A stretch of DNA of 64,000 bases from Lachnospiraceae bacterium 10-1 (GTDB lineage Bacteria; Bacillota; Clostridia; Lachnospirales; Lachnospiraceae). The stretch covers positions 771,272 to 835,271 of the forward strand of contig KE159810.1 of NCBI GenBank assembly GCA_000403495.2, given 5' to 3'. Below, piece after piece: positions 26,509 through 35,224 of the stretch. Positions within the stretch are counted from its first letter, which is position 1, and each line of letters opens with the position of its first letter. The notes under the pieces were generated by a model. It saw only the letters and a program-made list of their open reading frames with translations, ran no database searches and was not told the origin of the DNA. Position numbers and translations under genes: made by a program.

Positions 26509-27708
26509 TTATAAGTATTTTTTAAGTACATCTACCTTGTCAAGCTTTTCCCAAGGAAGATCAAGGTCGTTGCGTCCAAAATGTCCGTAAGCTGCAGTCT
26601 GCTTGTAAATAGGGCGGCGCAGATCAAGCATTTTGATAATTCCTGCAGGACGAAGGTCAAAATTCTCTCTAACCACATCCACCAGCTTTTCATCAGAAAT
26701 CCTGCCTGTTCCAAAGGTATCTATCATAATGGAAGTAGGCTGTGCAACACCGATAGCGTAGGAAAGTTGAATTTCACATTTATCAGCAAGTCCTGCTGCA
26801 ACAATGTTCTTTGCAACATAACGTGCTGCATAAGCAGCGCTTCTGTCAACCTTGGTACAGTCCTTTCCTGAAAAAGCTCCACCACCATGACGTGCATATC
26901 CACCATAAGTGTCTACAATGATTTTACGTCCAGTAAGTCCTGCATCCCCGTGAGGTCCGCCAATTACAAAACGTCCGGTAGGGTTGATAAAATACTTGGT
27001 ATTTTCATCCAAAAGCTCCTTGGGAAGGATGGGATCAAAGACATATTTCTTGATGTCTTCATGAATCTGCTCTTGTGTCACATCATCATCATGCTGGGTA
27101 GATAAAACAACTGCCTCCAAACGGATCGGCTTTCCAGCTTCATCATATTCTACGGAAACCTGGCTCTTTCCATCCGGTCTTAAGTATTTTAATGTACCAT
27201 CCTTACGAACCTTTGTAAGCTGGAGTGCCAGTTTATGTGCAAGTGAAATAGAATAAGGCATATATTCTTCTGTTTCGTTGGTAGCATAGCCAAACATCAT
27301 GCCCTGATCGCCTGCACCGATTGCTTCGATCTGTGCATCGGACATTTTGCTCTCTGCTTCTTCCTTCTTTGCTTCTAACGCCTTGTCAACCCCCATTGCA
27401 ATGTCCGCAGACTGTTCGTCGATTGCAACCAGTACAGCACAAGTATTTCCATCAAAACCATATTCTGACTTGGTATAACCGATTTCTTTAACGGTATCGC
27501 GCACTACTTTCTGAATATCAACATAGGCATTTGTGGTAATTTCACCTGTTACAAGTACAAATCCTGTACAGGTAGCAGTCTCACATGCCACGCGGCTCAT
27601 GGGATCGCTTTCCATGCACGCATCGAGAATAGCGTCTGAAATGGCATCGCAGACCTTGTCTGGATGTCCTTCTGTTACTGATTCGGAAGTAAATAATCTT
27701 TTTTCCAT
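26509..27708 (-). CDS. metK: S-adenosylmethionine synthetase
   Basis: Makes SAM from methionine and ATP in the cytoplasm. [21 protein letters not shown] (residues 8-27), [12 protein letters not shown] (about 120-131), [19 protein letters not shown] and the signature [19 protein letters not shown] are all present. The 399-residue length is normal. AAGGAGA precedes the ATG. Upstream, in order, are a promoter, a SAM-I riboswitch with terminator, and a copy of the dispersed hairpin repeat in the leader. Expression is thus expected to fall when SAM is plentiful. Confidence 0.98.
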   Translation of the reverse strand: MEKRLFTSESVTEGHPDKVCDAISDAILDACMESDPMSRVACETATCTGFVLVTGEITTNAYVDIQKVVRDTVKEIGYTKSEYGFDGNTCAVLVAIDEQSADIAMGVDKALEAKKEEAESKMSDAQIEAIGAGDQGMMFGYATNETEEYMPYSISLAHKLALQLTKVRKDGTLKYLRPDGKSQVSVEYDEAGKPIRLEAVVLSTQHDDDVTQEQIHEDIKKYVFDPILPKELLDENTKYFINPTGRFVIGGPHGDAGLTGRKIIVDTYGGYARHGGGAFSGKDCTKVDRSAAYAARYVAKNIVAAGLADKCEIQLSYAIGVAQPTSIMIDTFGTGRISDEKLVDVVRENFDLRPAGIIKMLDLRRPIYKQTAAYGHFGRNDLDLPWEKLDKVDVLKKYL

Positions 27709-27739
27709 TTTCTTTCTCCTTTTCGTTTAAATTAGAATT

Positions 27740-27779
27740 AACAACGGATAACAGGATTTTCCAGCTATCCTTACGTTAA
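27740..27779. repeat. Hairpin repeat unit in the metK leader
   Basis: AACAACGGATA, an 18-base spacer, then TATCCTTACGTTAA. The stem pair is GGATA/TATCC, a third variant with matched changes. It lies between the riboswitch terminator and the metK ribosome binding site, so it is part of the full-length metK message. Confidence 0.75.
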
Positions 27780-27811
27780 AAAATCCGCTTATTTAGATTA
27801 AATAAGCGGAT
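27776..27811 (-). terminator. SAM riboswitch expression-platform terminator
   Basis: A perfect 12-bp stem ATCCGCTTATTT/AAATAAGCGGAT with a 5-base loop and a T run on the minus strand. It directly follows the aptamer and would form when SAM is bound. Confidence 0.88.
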
Positions 27812-27832
27812 CCGATGATCGATAATCAAATC

Positions 27833-27945
27833 CTCTTATTGTTCGATTTGCCAGTTGGCTCCTTGCTCGCTCAGGTAGGCACCTTCCATTATGGGGTTGC
27901 CGTGGCTTCTCAGGTCCTATGTACCTCCACCACTCTGAATAAGAG
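27833..27945 (-). ncRNA. SAM-I (S-box) riboswitch aptamer
   Basis: On the minus strand the P1 arms CTCTTAT and ATAAGAG enclose all S-box hallmarks in order: CAGAGTGGTGGAGG, ACCTGAGAAGCCACGGCAACC (split here in two parts of under 20 bases, 27920 region), AAGGTGCCTACCTG and the closing helix before AACAATAAGAG. This RNA binds SAM and, in this class, ligand binding favours the downstream terminator, switching metK off. Its place between promoter and metK fits fully. Confidence 0.95.
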
Positions 27946-27985
27946 ATTCTGCACAATATTGAATTTTCATATCTTATCTGTACAT

Positions 27986-28014
27986 AGATTACACCATCTA
28001 TACTGTTTTGTCAA
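27986..28014 (-). promoter_or_regulatory. metK sigma-A promoter
   Basis: TTGACA (28014-28009) and TAATCT (27991-27986) are spaced by 17 bases, about 40 bases before the riboswitch aptamer. It lies in the gap after the chemoreceptor remnant's stop. Confidence 0.75.
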
Positions 28015-28029
28015 TGTAGTTCAAAAAAT

Positions 28030-28685
28030 TTATAATTTAAACCTGGTCATTTCCTGTTCCATTTCTTTAGAAACCATTGATAAATCATCTATACGTTTTG
28101 CCACATTTTTAATTCCCCGCAATTGTTCCTCTAAAGAATCCGCAACCTTTTCTGCCAGCCCTGCCGTGTCTGTAGAAATATCCTGAATACGCTCTACGGC
28201 ACTCACTACAGACCGGTCACATTGATACATCTCCTCTATCAGTTCTTCCATACCGTTTACAGATTCCTTCGTCTTTTCTACGCACTATCCAACATCGTCT
28301 GTATAAACCACCAGCGGGTAGACCGGTCTGCAAGCTCCCCGGAAGATCTGCCGGTCTGCATTCCGTCTCTTCCCTGAATGTAAAGCAGCTCCAGATATGG
28401 ATTTCGCTTTACACAATCCTCCAGGATCGGCGTCTGTACATTAGTGTCCATTGTCAAAATACTTGGATTTACAGACAATTCCTCAGTAATTCCATATGCG
28501 CCATCTAAAAAAGTCGCAATCTCACCGGATACCAGTTGGGATTTATCCTGACTCCTTAAATAGATTTCACTTTCATATGATTTCATAAAAATAAATGTTA
28601 CAATTCCCGTCAAGCAAACCGCTAAAGCACATACAATTGCTATCATAGGTAAAAGAAGCTGTTTAAATATACTTGTTTTTTTCAT
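28030..28685 (-). pseudogene. Methyl-accepting chemotaxis protein with large internal deletion
   Basis: The gene starts well at 28685 (GAGAGG upstream) with a membrane anchor (LLLPMIAIVCALAVCLTGIVTF) and the beginning of an extracellular Cache-type sensor domain, up to STRWWFIQTMLDS near 28280. The text then jumps, out of frame, into the last 85 residues of a chemoreceptor signalling domain (VEKTKESVNGMEELIEEM ... DDLSMVSKEMEQEMTRFKL). Roughly 300 or more residues, including the second membrane segment, HAMP and the kinase-contact tip, are missing, and a stop codon follows the join. It cannot signal. The size of the loss is estimated from typical family length. Confidence 0.85.
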
Positions 28686-28893
28686 TTGCATCCTCTCCCG
28701 CATGCCACAGGCGCTGCCTGAAGCTGCCTGCTTATATTGTCTATTATATATTTTACAGGACTTAAGTACTTGCAGCAACCTAAACCAGTAAATTTCTTTC
28801 CCTTCTCATTTGCTTGCTTTTTTCCCCTTCACTGATATAATTAAATTATAAAACCAGTATTTTCCATATTACTTTATTGACAGGAGAGCTTGT

Positions 28894-29970
28894 ATGAAGC
28901 GAATCGATACTGATAAGTTAATCCCCGGCATGATCACTGCTGAGGACGTTTACAACTATAATAACCAGCTTATTTTACCAAAGGGAATTATCTTAAACGA
29001 CCGCACCATCACCAAGCTTGCCTTTTATTCTATTTTATCTGTCAGAGTTGATGACCAGGTTCCCGATACCTCTTTAGACAAAGCATCCTACGATCTTTCC
29101 TACTCGGAAAAGATCAGAATGAGTCCTGATTTTGTACAATTCCGCAAAGAATTTGAAGAAGATGTAAACAACTTTAAGTCGGTAATGAATGATGTGGTTG
29201 AAAAAGGCACGCCTCTTGACGTGGATAAGCTGATGAATCACACTTTAAATATCCTGGATATTACAGCAACTCATCCTAACGTATTTGACATGCTTCACTG
29301 TATGAAAGAATATGATGATGCAACTTATGTACATAGCATGAATGTAGCCCTTATCTGCAATATTTTTGCACGATGGATGCGTATGAATGAGAGCGAAATC
29401 TGCATGGCCACCGTAAGCGGTCTGCTTCACGATATTGGAAAAACAAAGATTCCTGACAACATTATCAAAAAGCCTGGTAAGCTTACTGATTCGGAATACA
29501 CCCTGGTACAAACCCACCCCCAGGAAGGCTACCGCATTTTACAGTCTTCCCAGCTTGATCCGGAGGTTTTAAACGCAGTGTTAATGCACCACGAACGCTG
29601 CGACGGCACCGGCTACCCTTCTCATTTAACAGGTCAGGAAATTGGTAAGTATGCAAAAATGGTTTCCATTGCAGATGTTTATGATGCTATGACCAGTGCC
29701 CGTATTTACCGCGGACCTTTGTGTCCGTTTAAGGCAATTGCCCTTTTCGAAAGCGAAGGCCTTCAAAAATATGATGCCCACTGTATTCTTACTTTCCTTG
29801 AAAATGTGGTAAATACCTACTTATTAAATGAAGTCCGTTTAAGCAACGGGCTTACCGGTCATATTGTATTTGTCAACAGAAATAAACTTTCGGCTCCTAC
29901 AGTGCAGACAGATCATGGTTTTATAGATCTAAGCATCCGTCCTGATATCACCATAGAAGCCCTGATTTAG
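28894..29970 (+). CDS. HD-GYP domain protein, probable c-di-GMP phosphodiesterase
   Basis: A 358-residue cytoplasmic protein. Residues 1-130 form an N-terminal domain without clear motifs (IDTDKLIPGMITAEDVYNYN, common in Clostridia HD-GYP proteins). The HD-GYP domain (about 138-290) has the HD pair at 179-180 (LLHDIGKTKIPD), HHERCDGTGYP at 232-242 and the SIADVYDAMTS segment at 258-267, so the metal ligands and GYP motif are complete. Such enzymes hydrolyse cyclic dinucleotides. The substrate here is presumed to be c-di-GMP. A GGAGAG site precedes the ATG. It stands alone, next to the decayed chemoreceptor gene. Confidence 0.92.
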   Translation: MKRIDTDKLIPGMITAEDVYNYNNQLILPKGIILNDRTITKLAFYSILSVRVDDQVPDTSLDKASYDLSYSEKIRMSPDFVQFRKEFEEDVNNFKSVMNDVVEKGTPLDVDKLMNHTLNILDITATHPNVFDMLHCMKEYDDATYVHSMNVALICNIFARWMRMNESEICMATVSGLLHDIGKTKIPDNIIKKPGKLTDSEYTLVQTHPQEGYRILQSSQLDPEVLNAVLMHHERCDGTGYPSHLTGQEIGKYAKMVSIADVYDAMTSARIYRGPLCPFKAIALFESEGLQKYDAHCILTFLENVVNTYLLNEVRLSNGLTGHIVFVNRNKLSAPTVQTDHGFIDLSIRPDITIEALI

Positions 29971-29981
29971 TTTGTCGGAAA

Positions 29982-31346
29982 TTACTCTGTTGTTGATACT
30001 ACCGTTTTAAATAAAGCGTGTTCTTCTAAGACTTCCTGAAAACTTTTGCTGTTTCCGTTTCCGGGAACTCCATAACCTTTCAATTCATCCATATACTGGT
30101 CATAATCACAAATATAAATAAATACCTTTGAAATATCATGTCCTTCGATTGCCAGTTCGTCAGCATTACCGCCTCCACTTTCTATTTTATTTCCGTTTGC
30201 ATCCAAGGCAACTGCAAATGTCATCATACCCACAGGTTCTATTGTATTTAGAGTCATTTCAACAGATGAAATTTCCAAACTTTCCAATCCGATTCCCTGT
30301 GCGTTGGTTTCATTTACCTGAATCACCTTTGCATTGCTGTCTTTCTTTGTAATGTTCAAATCATATTTCCATGTTCCATCCTGCCACCAATTTTCATATG
30401 AATTAGGAAACTGATACCATTCATCAGGCAGAGATTTCATGTATATTTCCCATTCTTCATCTGTCATCTCTTCCTGCTCCTGCACGTCGTTCATCTCCTC
30501 GGGCATTGTAGGATTTGCTAAATATCCCACCACTTTCGAAATATCAAGCTCCATGGAAAAAGTTTCGGGTATCTGATACTGGTCTATATACTCAGAATAA
30601 TTTTCCATTGTAAGCGCAAGCTCTTCTCCCCTGTCCTGTGCCTGCCTGTATGCCTCCTGATATTTACGGTCATCCTTATCAATTTCCGAATAATCAATTC
30701 TCATAATACCTATAAAGGTATGTGCATCCTCAAATTTTCCCTCTACTGTTCTGTAAGAATTAATTTCATCAGCACGGAAGGAATAATTTTCAAGTGTCTT
30801 AATTCTCAGATGTTGAGAACCGTCCGGATTCACCTGCAGCTCCGGAAATCCCTGTTCATTTTCAATACACATTCCTACATAAACTGCCTGATTGGACGCA
30901 TACTGCTCCGTAAGTGAAATTGTAATTCCATTATCTGTTTTTTGATACAAAGCCTCCTGCGTCTTAACGTCCAAACCTTCCTGCGTTTTCATATCCAGGG
31001 CCTCCTGCGTATACAATTCCGTCACCTCTTCCTCTGGCAGTCTGCCAAAGGAAAAGAACTCTGCCACTTTAGCAAACAGTCCGCCAATCACAGGAATTTC
31101 CATTGCCATAACAGGATTCATTACACAAAATGTAAAGGTAAGAACCAACACTGCTGCCACACTGCTAATGCCTATTCCAATCCCTTTTAAAATACTTTTA
31201 TGTTTCCGTTTCTTTTTGTTTATTTTATTTTCAGTACTTCTTATCATCTTATAAGCTTCCTCCATTTTCGCATCAATAATGCTGCTGCTTTTTAAATCTG
31301 CCCCCAACACCCTTTGCAAATCTTTTTCCGAAAAATAATTCTGCAT
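29982..31346 (-). CDS. DUF4179 membrane protein, probable anti-sigma factor
   Basis: A 454-residue protein. A cytoplasmic N-terminus (1-52) is followed by one membrane segment (GIGIGISSVAAVLVLTFTFC) and a large extracytoplasmic part beginning with the DUF4179 domain (about 85-215; EIPVIGGLFAKVAEFFS). This plan fits anti-sigma factors encoded after ECF sigma genes in Clostridia, and indeed it starts 11 bases after the sigma gene. An octapeptide repeat occurs at about 113-136: TQEALDMK, TQEGLDVK, TQEALYQK. Its signal is not known. It converges on the HD-GYP gene with an 11-base gap. Confidence 0.85.
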   Translation of the reverse strand: MQNYFSEKDLQRVLGADLKSSSIIDAKMEEAYKMIRSTENKINKKKRKHKSILKGIGIGISSVAAVLVLTFTFCVMNPVMAMEIPVIGGLFAKVAEFFSFGRLPEEEVTELYTQEALDMKTQEGLDVKTQEALYQKTDNGITISLTEQYASNQAVYVGMCIENEQGFPELQVNPDGSQHLRIKTLENYSFRADEINSYRTVEGKFEDAHTFIGIMRIDYSEIDKDDRKYQEAYRQAQDRGEELALTMENYSEYIDQYQIPETFSMELDISKVVGYLANPTMPEEMNDVQEQEEMTDEEWEIYMKSLPDEWYQFPNSYENWWQDGTWKYDLNITKKDSNAKVIQVNETNAQGIGLESLEISSVEMTLNTIEPVGMMTFAVALDANGNKIESGGGNADELAIEGHDISKVFIYICDYDQYMDELKGYGVPGNGNSKSFQEVLEEHALFKTVVSTTE

Positions 31347-31357
31347 TTCGTCTCCTC

Positions 31358-31855
31358 CTATTCCTGAAGCAGACTCATGCGAAGCTGTTCCTTGCCTCTA
31401 TGAATCCTGCTTTTAACGGTGTTTTCTTTCAAACTTAAAACTTCAGCTATTTCTTTCGTGGTAAACTGCTCTCCAAAATATAGCTGAAAAATAGGCCTGC
31501 TATCCTCTGGAAGGCTCATAAGCATCTCTTTAAACTCCACATCTGCCCTTCCGGTATCATAGCCTTCAATTTCCACATTTTCCTTAAGCGTCACACTCTT
31601 TTTGTTTCTCCGGTAGGTTCTGGTACAGTTATTAATCAGTATTCTCATTACCCAGGTTTTAAAATATTCTGCTTTTCTAAGCGTGCCAATGTGCTCAAAT
31701 GCATCTAAAATGGTATCCTGTATTGCATCGGCCACATCCTCGTCATTTCCCAGATAGCCAAATGCGATCCGTCTAAAGGACATTTTGCATTCTTCCATCA
31801 GCGATATAAACGCTTCCGCATCTCCACGCTGTGCCCTCTTCACTAATGTATTCAT
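31358..31855 (-). CDS. ECF-type RNA polymerase sigma factor
   Basis: A 165-residue group 4 sigma factor. Region 2 (AFGYLGNDEDVADAIQDTILDAF, AEYFKTWVMRILINNC; residues about 30-80) and region 4 (PIFQLYFGEQFTTKEIAEVL ... ENTVKSRIHRGKEQL; about 110-155) are both clear, with no extra domain. The ATG at 31855 is used; a TTG six codons earlier lies on the GGAGG itself. It is co-transcribed with the DUF4179 gene, and a likely self-recognised promoter lies upstream. The regulon cannot be told from the window. Confidence 0.93.
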   Translation of the reverse strand: MNTLVKRAQRGDAEAFISLMEECKMSFRRIAFGYLGNDEDVADAIQDTILDAFEHIGTLRKAEYFKTWVMRILINNCTRTYRRNKKSVTLKENVEIEGYDTGRADVEFKEMLMSLPEDSRPIFQLYFGEQFTTKEIAEVLSLKENTVKSRIHRGKEQLRMSLLQE

Positions 31856-31925
31856 TTTCAGATTTTCCTCCAAACCAATCTTTACTTCTCACCGCGGCGT
31901 TTCCATTTGTTTGTTTCTGTCTATT

Positions 31926-31953
31926 AGATGAACTATGCACTCTTTTAGTTGCC
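31926..31953 (-). promoter_or_regulatory. Possible ECF-type autoregulated promoter
   Basis: GCAAC (31953-31949), 17 bases, then CATCTA (31931-31926), about 70 bases before the sigma gene. The GCAAC-type -35 is seen in front of many ECF operons, but no second site in this window confirms it. Confidence 0.35.
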
Positions 31954-31973
31954 TGAATAAAAAATTTTTTTAA

Positions 31974-32018
31974 AAAATAATCCGGACTTTTCCTTTTGGA
32001 AATAAGTCCGGACTATCC
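31974..32018 (-). terminator. murA terminator
   Basis: ATAGTCCGGACTT and its near-complement around AAGTCCGGATTAT form a long stem, followed by a T-rich tail on the minus strand, just after the murA stop. Confidence 0.8.
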
Positions 32019-32049
32019 TCTAAGTTCAATATTCATATTTTTGCTTTGT

Positions 32050-33342
32050 TCAGCCTGTTTTTAAACGGAATTTCTGAAGTTCTCTTTCGGAATTTACTTT
32101 TTCAATCTGTGCTCCAAGATTCTGAAGTTTAATATGAAAATCTTCATAACCTCTTTCAATAAACTTAATATCATCGATCACTGTGGTGCCTTCCGCTGAC
32201 AAACCTGCAATCACCAATGCGGCGCCTGCACGAAGATCCGGTGCACTGATGCTGGCACCAGTGTACTTACTCACACCATCAATTATGGCAGTATTTCCTT
32301 CCACTTTAATGCTTGCTCCCATTCGGGTAAGCTCATCCACATATTTAAAACGGTTTTCGAATATACTTTCCGTAACAATGCTGGTTCCCTTTGATAAACC
32401 TAGGGCTACCGTAATCTGTGGCTGCATATCCGTAGGAAAGCCCGGATAGGGAAGCGTCTTCACATGGGTATGGGTAAGAGGTTTTGCTGCAACCACTCTG
32501 ACCGCATCATCCGACTCTTCCACCTCACAGCCTATCTCCGTCAGCTTGGCGCTGATTGACTCTAAATGTTTAGGGATCACATTCTTAACCATTACGTCCC
32601 CTTTAGTCACTGCTGCTGCAAACATAAAGGTTCCAGCTTCAATCTGATCAGGAATAATGGCATATTCTGTTCCATGAAGCTTTGGTACACCTTTGATTCT
32701 GATCACATCAGTTCCTGCACCTCTGATCACAGCTCCCATGCTGTTTAAGAAGTTTGCAACGTCTACCACATGAGGTTCCTTGGCCGCATTTTCAATAATT
32801 GTTTGTCCTTCTGCCATAGATGCTGCCAGCATAACGTCTATGGTTGCACCCACGGTCACCACATCCATATATATATGGCTTCCTTTCAACCTTTCCGCTT
32901 CTGCTATAATAAGGCCATGTTCTATCCGCACATCAGCCCCTAAAGCACGAAACCCCTTAATATGCTGATCAATCGGCCTTAACCCTATATTACAGCCTCC
33001 CGGCAAAGTAACCTGGGCTTTCTTATACTTTCCTAACAACGCTCCCAAAAGATAGTAGGAGGCCCGTATCTTTTTAATAAAGTCGTCTTCTATAACCAGA
33101 CTTTTAATTGCTTTTCCACACATTTTTACTGTGTGCCTGTCAGACCGTTCCACAATGCCTCCAATGCTTTCAATTGCCTGCATCATAACATTAGTGTCCC
33201 GAACATCCGGCACATTTTCTATCACCACAGTGTCATCCGTCATAATAGAAGCAGCTAAAATAGCAAGTGCAGCATTTTTTGCACCGCCAATTTCCACTTC
33301 ACCTACCAGCGGATTTCCACCTTTTATTGCATACTGTTCCAT
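32050..33342 (-). CDS. murA: UDP-N-acetylglucosamine 1-carboxyvinyltransferase
   Basis: First committed step of peptidoglycan precursor synthesis: adds enolpyruvate from PEP to UDP-GlcNAc. The substrate lysine lies in GGAKNAALAILAAS (residues 19-32). The catalytic and fosfomycin-target cysteine is at residue 117 in PGGCNIGLRPIDQHIKG, so the protein is predicted fosfomycin-sensitive at this site. The 430-residue length is complete. Firmicutes often have two MurA copies; this may be either. It has its own terminator and is 130 bases from the M23 gene. Confidence 0.97.
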   Translation of the reverse strand: MEQYAIKGGNPLVGEVEIGGAKNAALAILAASIMTDDTVVIENVPDVRDTNVMMQAIESIGGIVERSDRHTVKMCGKAIKSLVIEDDFIKKIRASYYLLGALLGKYKKAQVTLPGGCNIGLRPIDQHIKGFRALGADVRIEHGLIIAEAERLKGSHIYMDVVTVGATIDVMLAASMAEGQTIIENAAKEPHVVDVANFLNSMGAVIRGAGTDVIRIKGVPKLHGTEYAIIPDQIEAGTFMFAAAVTKGDVMVKNVIPKHLESISAKLTEIGCEVEESDDAVRVVAAKPLTHTHVKTLPYPGFPTDMQPQITVALGLSKGTSIVTESIFENRFKYVDELTRMGASIKVEGNTAIIDGVSKYTGASISAPDLRAGAALVIAGLSAEGTTVIDDIKFIERGYEDFHIKLQNLGAQIEKVNSERELQKFRLKTG

Positions 33343-33472
33343 AGTATACCTCTATAATTAAAATCGAATTCTCCTGAGCACAATTACAATATTCTTTCAC
33401 ACCCAAAGCATGGGCAATGATTTCTCATAACGTCCATTATAACATATTGTGACTATTTGTAAATATCAAACA

Positions 33473-35050
33473 TCAGTTCATATATTCCAGAGGATTTACC
33501 TGTGAACCGTTAATCAACATTTCAAAATGCAAATGCGGTCCTGTACTTACTCCGGTATTTCCACTTAAAGCAATTTTCTGTCCCTGGGTTACTGTCTGTC
33601 CCACAGATACCAAAACTTTACTTAAATGACCATACCTTGTCTGCCTTCCATCCGGATGATTAATATAAACCACATATCCATAACCGCTTCCCCAGCCGGC
33701 TCTTGCCACTGTACCACCGCAGGATGCATAAACTGCGGTTCCGGTGGGAGTCGCCCAGTCAATGCCCTTGTGATAAGTGCTTGCCCCTCTGGTAGGGCGG
33801 CTTCTTCTTCCAAAAGAAGAACTTAATCGTCCACCTGAAATAGGCTTGATATATGTGGGCGGTATTTTAGTACCCCGCTCAACGATTTTAGGAACTGCCT
33901 GATAGGTAATTTCCTCTTTAATAATCTCTGTTGATATTTCCTTGTCATTTTCAAAATTTACTACAGCAATTACCTTCCTGTGCCCGGCAGAAGGTTCCTG
34001 CAGTGTTTTCATCTCTGTTGTATACCAGTCATCATTATCAACATAAATAACTTCTTCTTCATAGTCCTCTTCGTAATACATTTCTTCCTGACGCATTACT
34101 GCCAGTTTAGGCTCCGGCACGGTAATGATAAGTTCATCCCCCACCCTGATCATGGATCTTTCATCTTCCAGAGACTCATTCATCTCGATCAGCTTGTCCA
34201 TAGGAATATTGGTTTTGATAGCGATTTCAGAAAGAGTGTCTCCGGCTACTACCTCATATACATCACTCTTTTCCTCATCCTGTGTCACTTCCCGGATCGC
34301 CGCATCCAGTTTTGTCAGCTTATCCTCCTTAAGATAAGCCTCCACAACTTCTATGGTGTCCCCATATTCCATAGAAATCAGCCCCAGATCATAATCCTCA
34401 AAATCCTTTTCGCCAGTGGGTTCCACATCCTCAAAAATATTGGTAAGCTCCGCATGAATACCCGCTTCCATATTAACTGCTTCCTGTGCTTCTTCTATTA
34501 CTTCTTCATTTGTCAAAATGTTGGTTGTAAGAACCGGAAGTTCTCTGGATGAGTCAAACTGCAGCTCTACCTTATAGTTTCCTTCGCTGTCATATTTATC
34601 CAGGGCCGCCTGCAGAAGACTTATCACATCGTTTTCACTGGGAAGATTTACCATATATTCATTGATTTTAACCACATAAGACCTGTGAAGGGTTTCCTTT
34701 ACGTCTGCGGAAAGAACCTGTACCATCTGATCAATGATACTATCAGGCGTATCCACCTTGCCCCAAAGTACTTCCTTCCCCTGCATTTCCAGATTGCTTT
34801 CCACCAGCACAAGTTCTTCGCTTTTTTGTGCAACCTGCCGCCTTGCTTCCAGCACAAAGCTTTCTGCTTCCTCCGGCCTGGAAACTACTCCCACTTCTCT
34901 GCCATTTAAAATCACTGTGAACATATTATTACCCGTTTTTTCAAAGGGTACAAATGAAGGCAGAAAAAATATACTGACAAATACTGCCAGCACTGCAATT
35001 TTAATATTTCGTATTTTTAATCGTTTATAATAACTGGTAAAAAATTTCAT
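33473..35050 (-). CDS. Membrane-anchored M23 peptidase with LysM and G5 domains
   Basis: A 525-residue exported peptidoglycan hydrolase. One N-terminal membrane anchor (IAVLAVFVSIFFLPSFVPF, about 17-36) is followed by a roughly 220-residue helical region, a LysM domain (about 264-310; YEVVAGDTLSEIAIKTNIP), a G5-like domain (about 360-410; TEIIKEEITYQAVPKIVERG) and the M23 lysostaphin-type domain (about 420-520) with the zinc ligands in HKGIDWA and GPHLHFEM. The active site is complete, so it probably cuts peptide cross-links. The layout is that of the Clostridia DipM/SpoIIQ-like endopeptidases. No signal peptide cleavage site is evident. Confidence 0.92.
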   Translation of the reverse strand: MKFFTSYYKRLKIRNIKIAVLAVFVSIFFLPSFVPFEKTGNNMFTVILNGREVGVVSRPEEAESFVLEARRQVAQKSEELVLVESNLEMQGKEVLWGKVDTPDSIIDQMVQVLSADVKETLHRSYVVKINEYMVNLPSENDVISLLQAALDKYDSEGNYKVELQFDSSRELPVLTTNILTNEEVIEEAQEAVNMEAGIHAELTNIFEDVEPTGEKDFEDYDLGLISMEYGDTIEVVEAYLKEDKLTKLDAAIREVTQDEEKSDVYEVVAGDTLSEIAIKTNIPMDKLIEMNESLEDERSMIRVGDELIITVPEPKLAVMRQEEMYYEEDYEEEVIYVDNDDWYTTEMKTLQEPSAGHRKVIAVVNFENDKEISTEIIKEEITYQAVPKIVERGTKIPPTYIKPISGGRLSSSFGRRSRPTRGASTYHKGIDWATPTGTAVYASCGGTVARAGWGSGYGYVVYINHPDGRQTRYGHLSKVLVSVGQTVTQGQKIALSGNTGVSTGPHLHFEMLINGSQVNPLEYMN

Positions 35051-35224
35051 TTATCTTCAAACTCCAACAATATTTATTTAAATTGTAACAATTTCGTAAT
35101 GATTTTATTCTATCAGTTCTTATTTTAATTGTAAAGTTTTTCTGTTATCATGAATTTCAGAGAGTGGAAGATAAATGGAGGAAACCCTGATTTGAGCGCC
35201 GCTAAAGCGGCAGATGGGAGAAAA

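Noticed and set aside
35051-35224. LexA/SOS box before dinB
   Set aside because: No CGAAC-N4-GTTCG-like site was found in the gap, so no SOS control is claimed.
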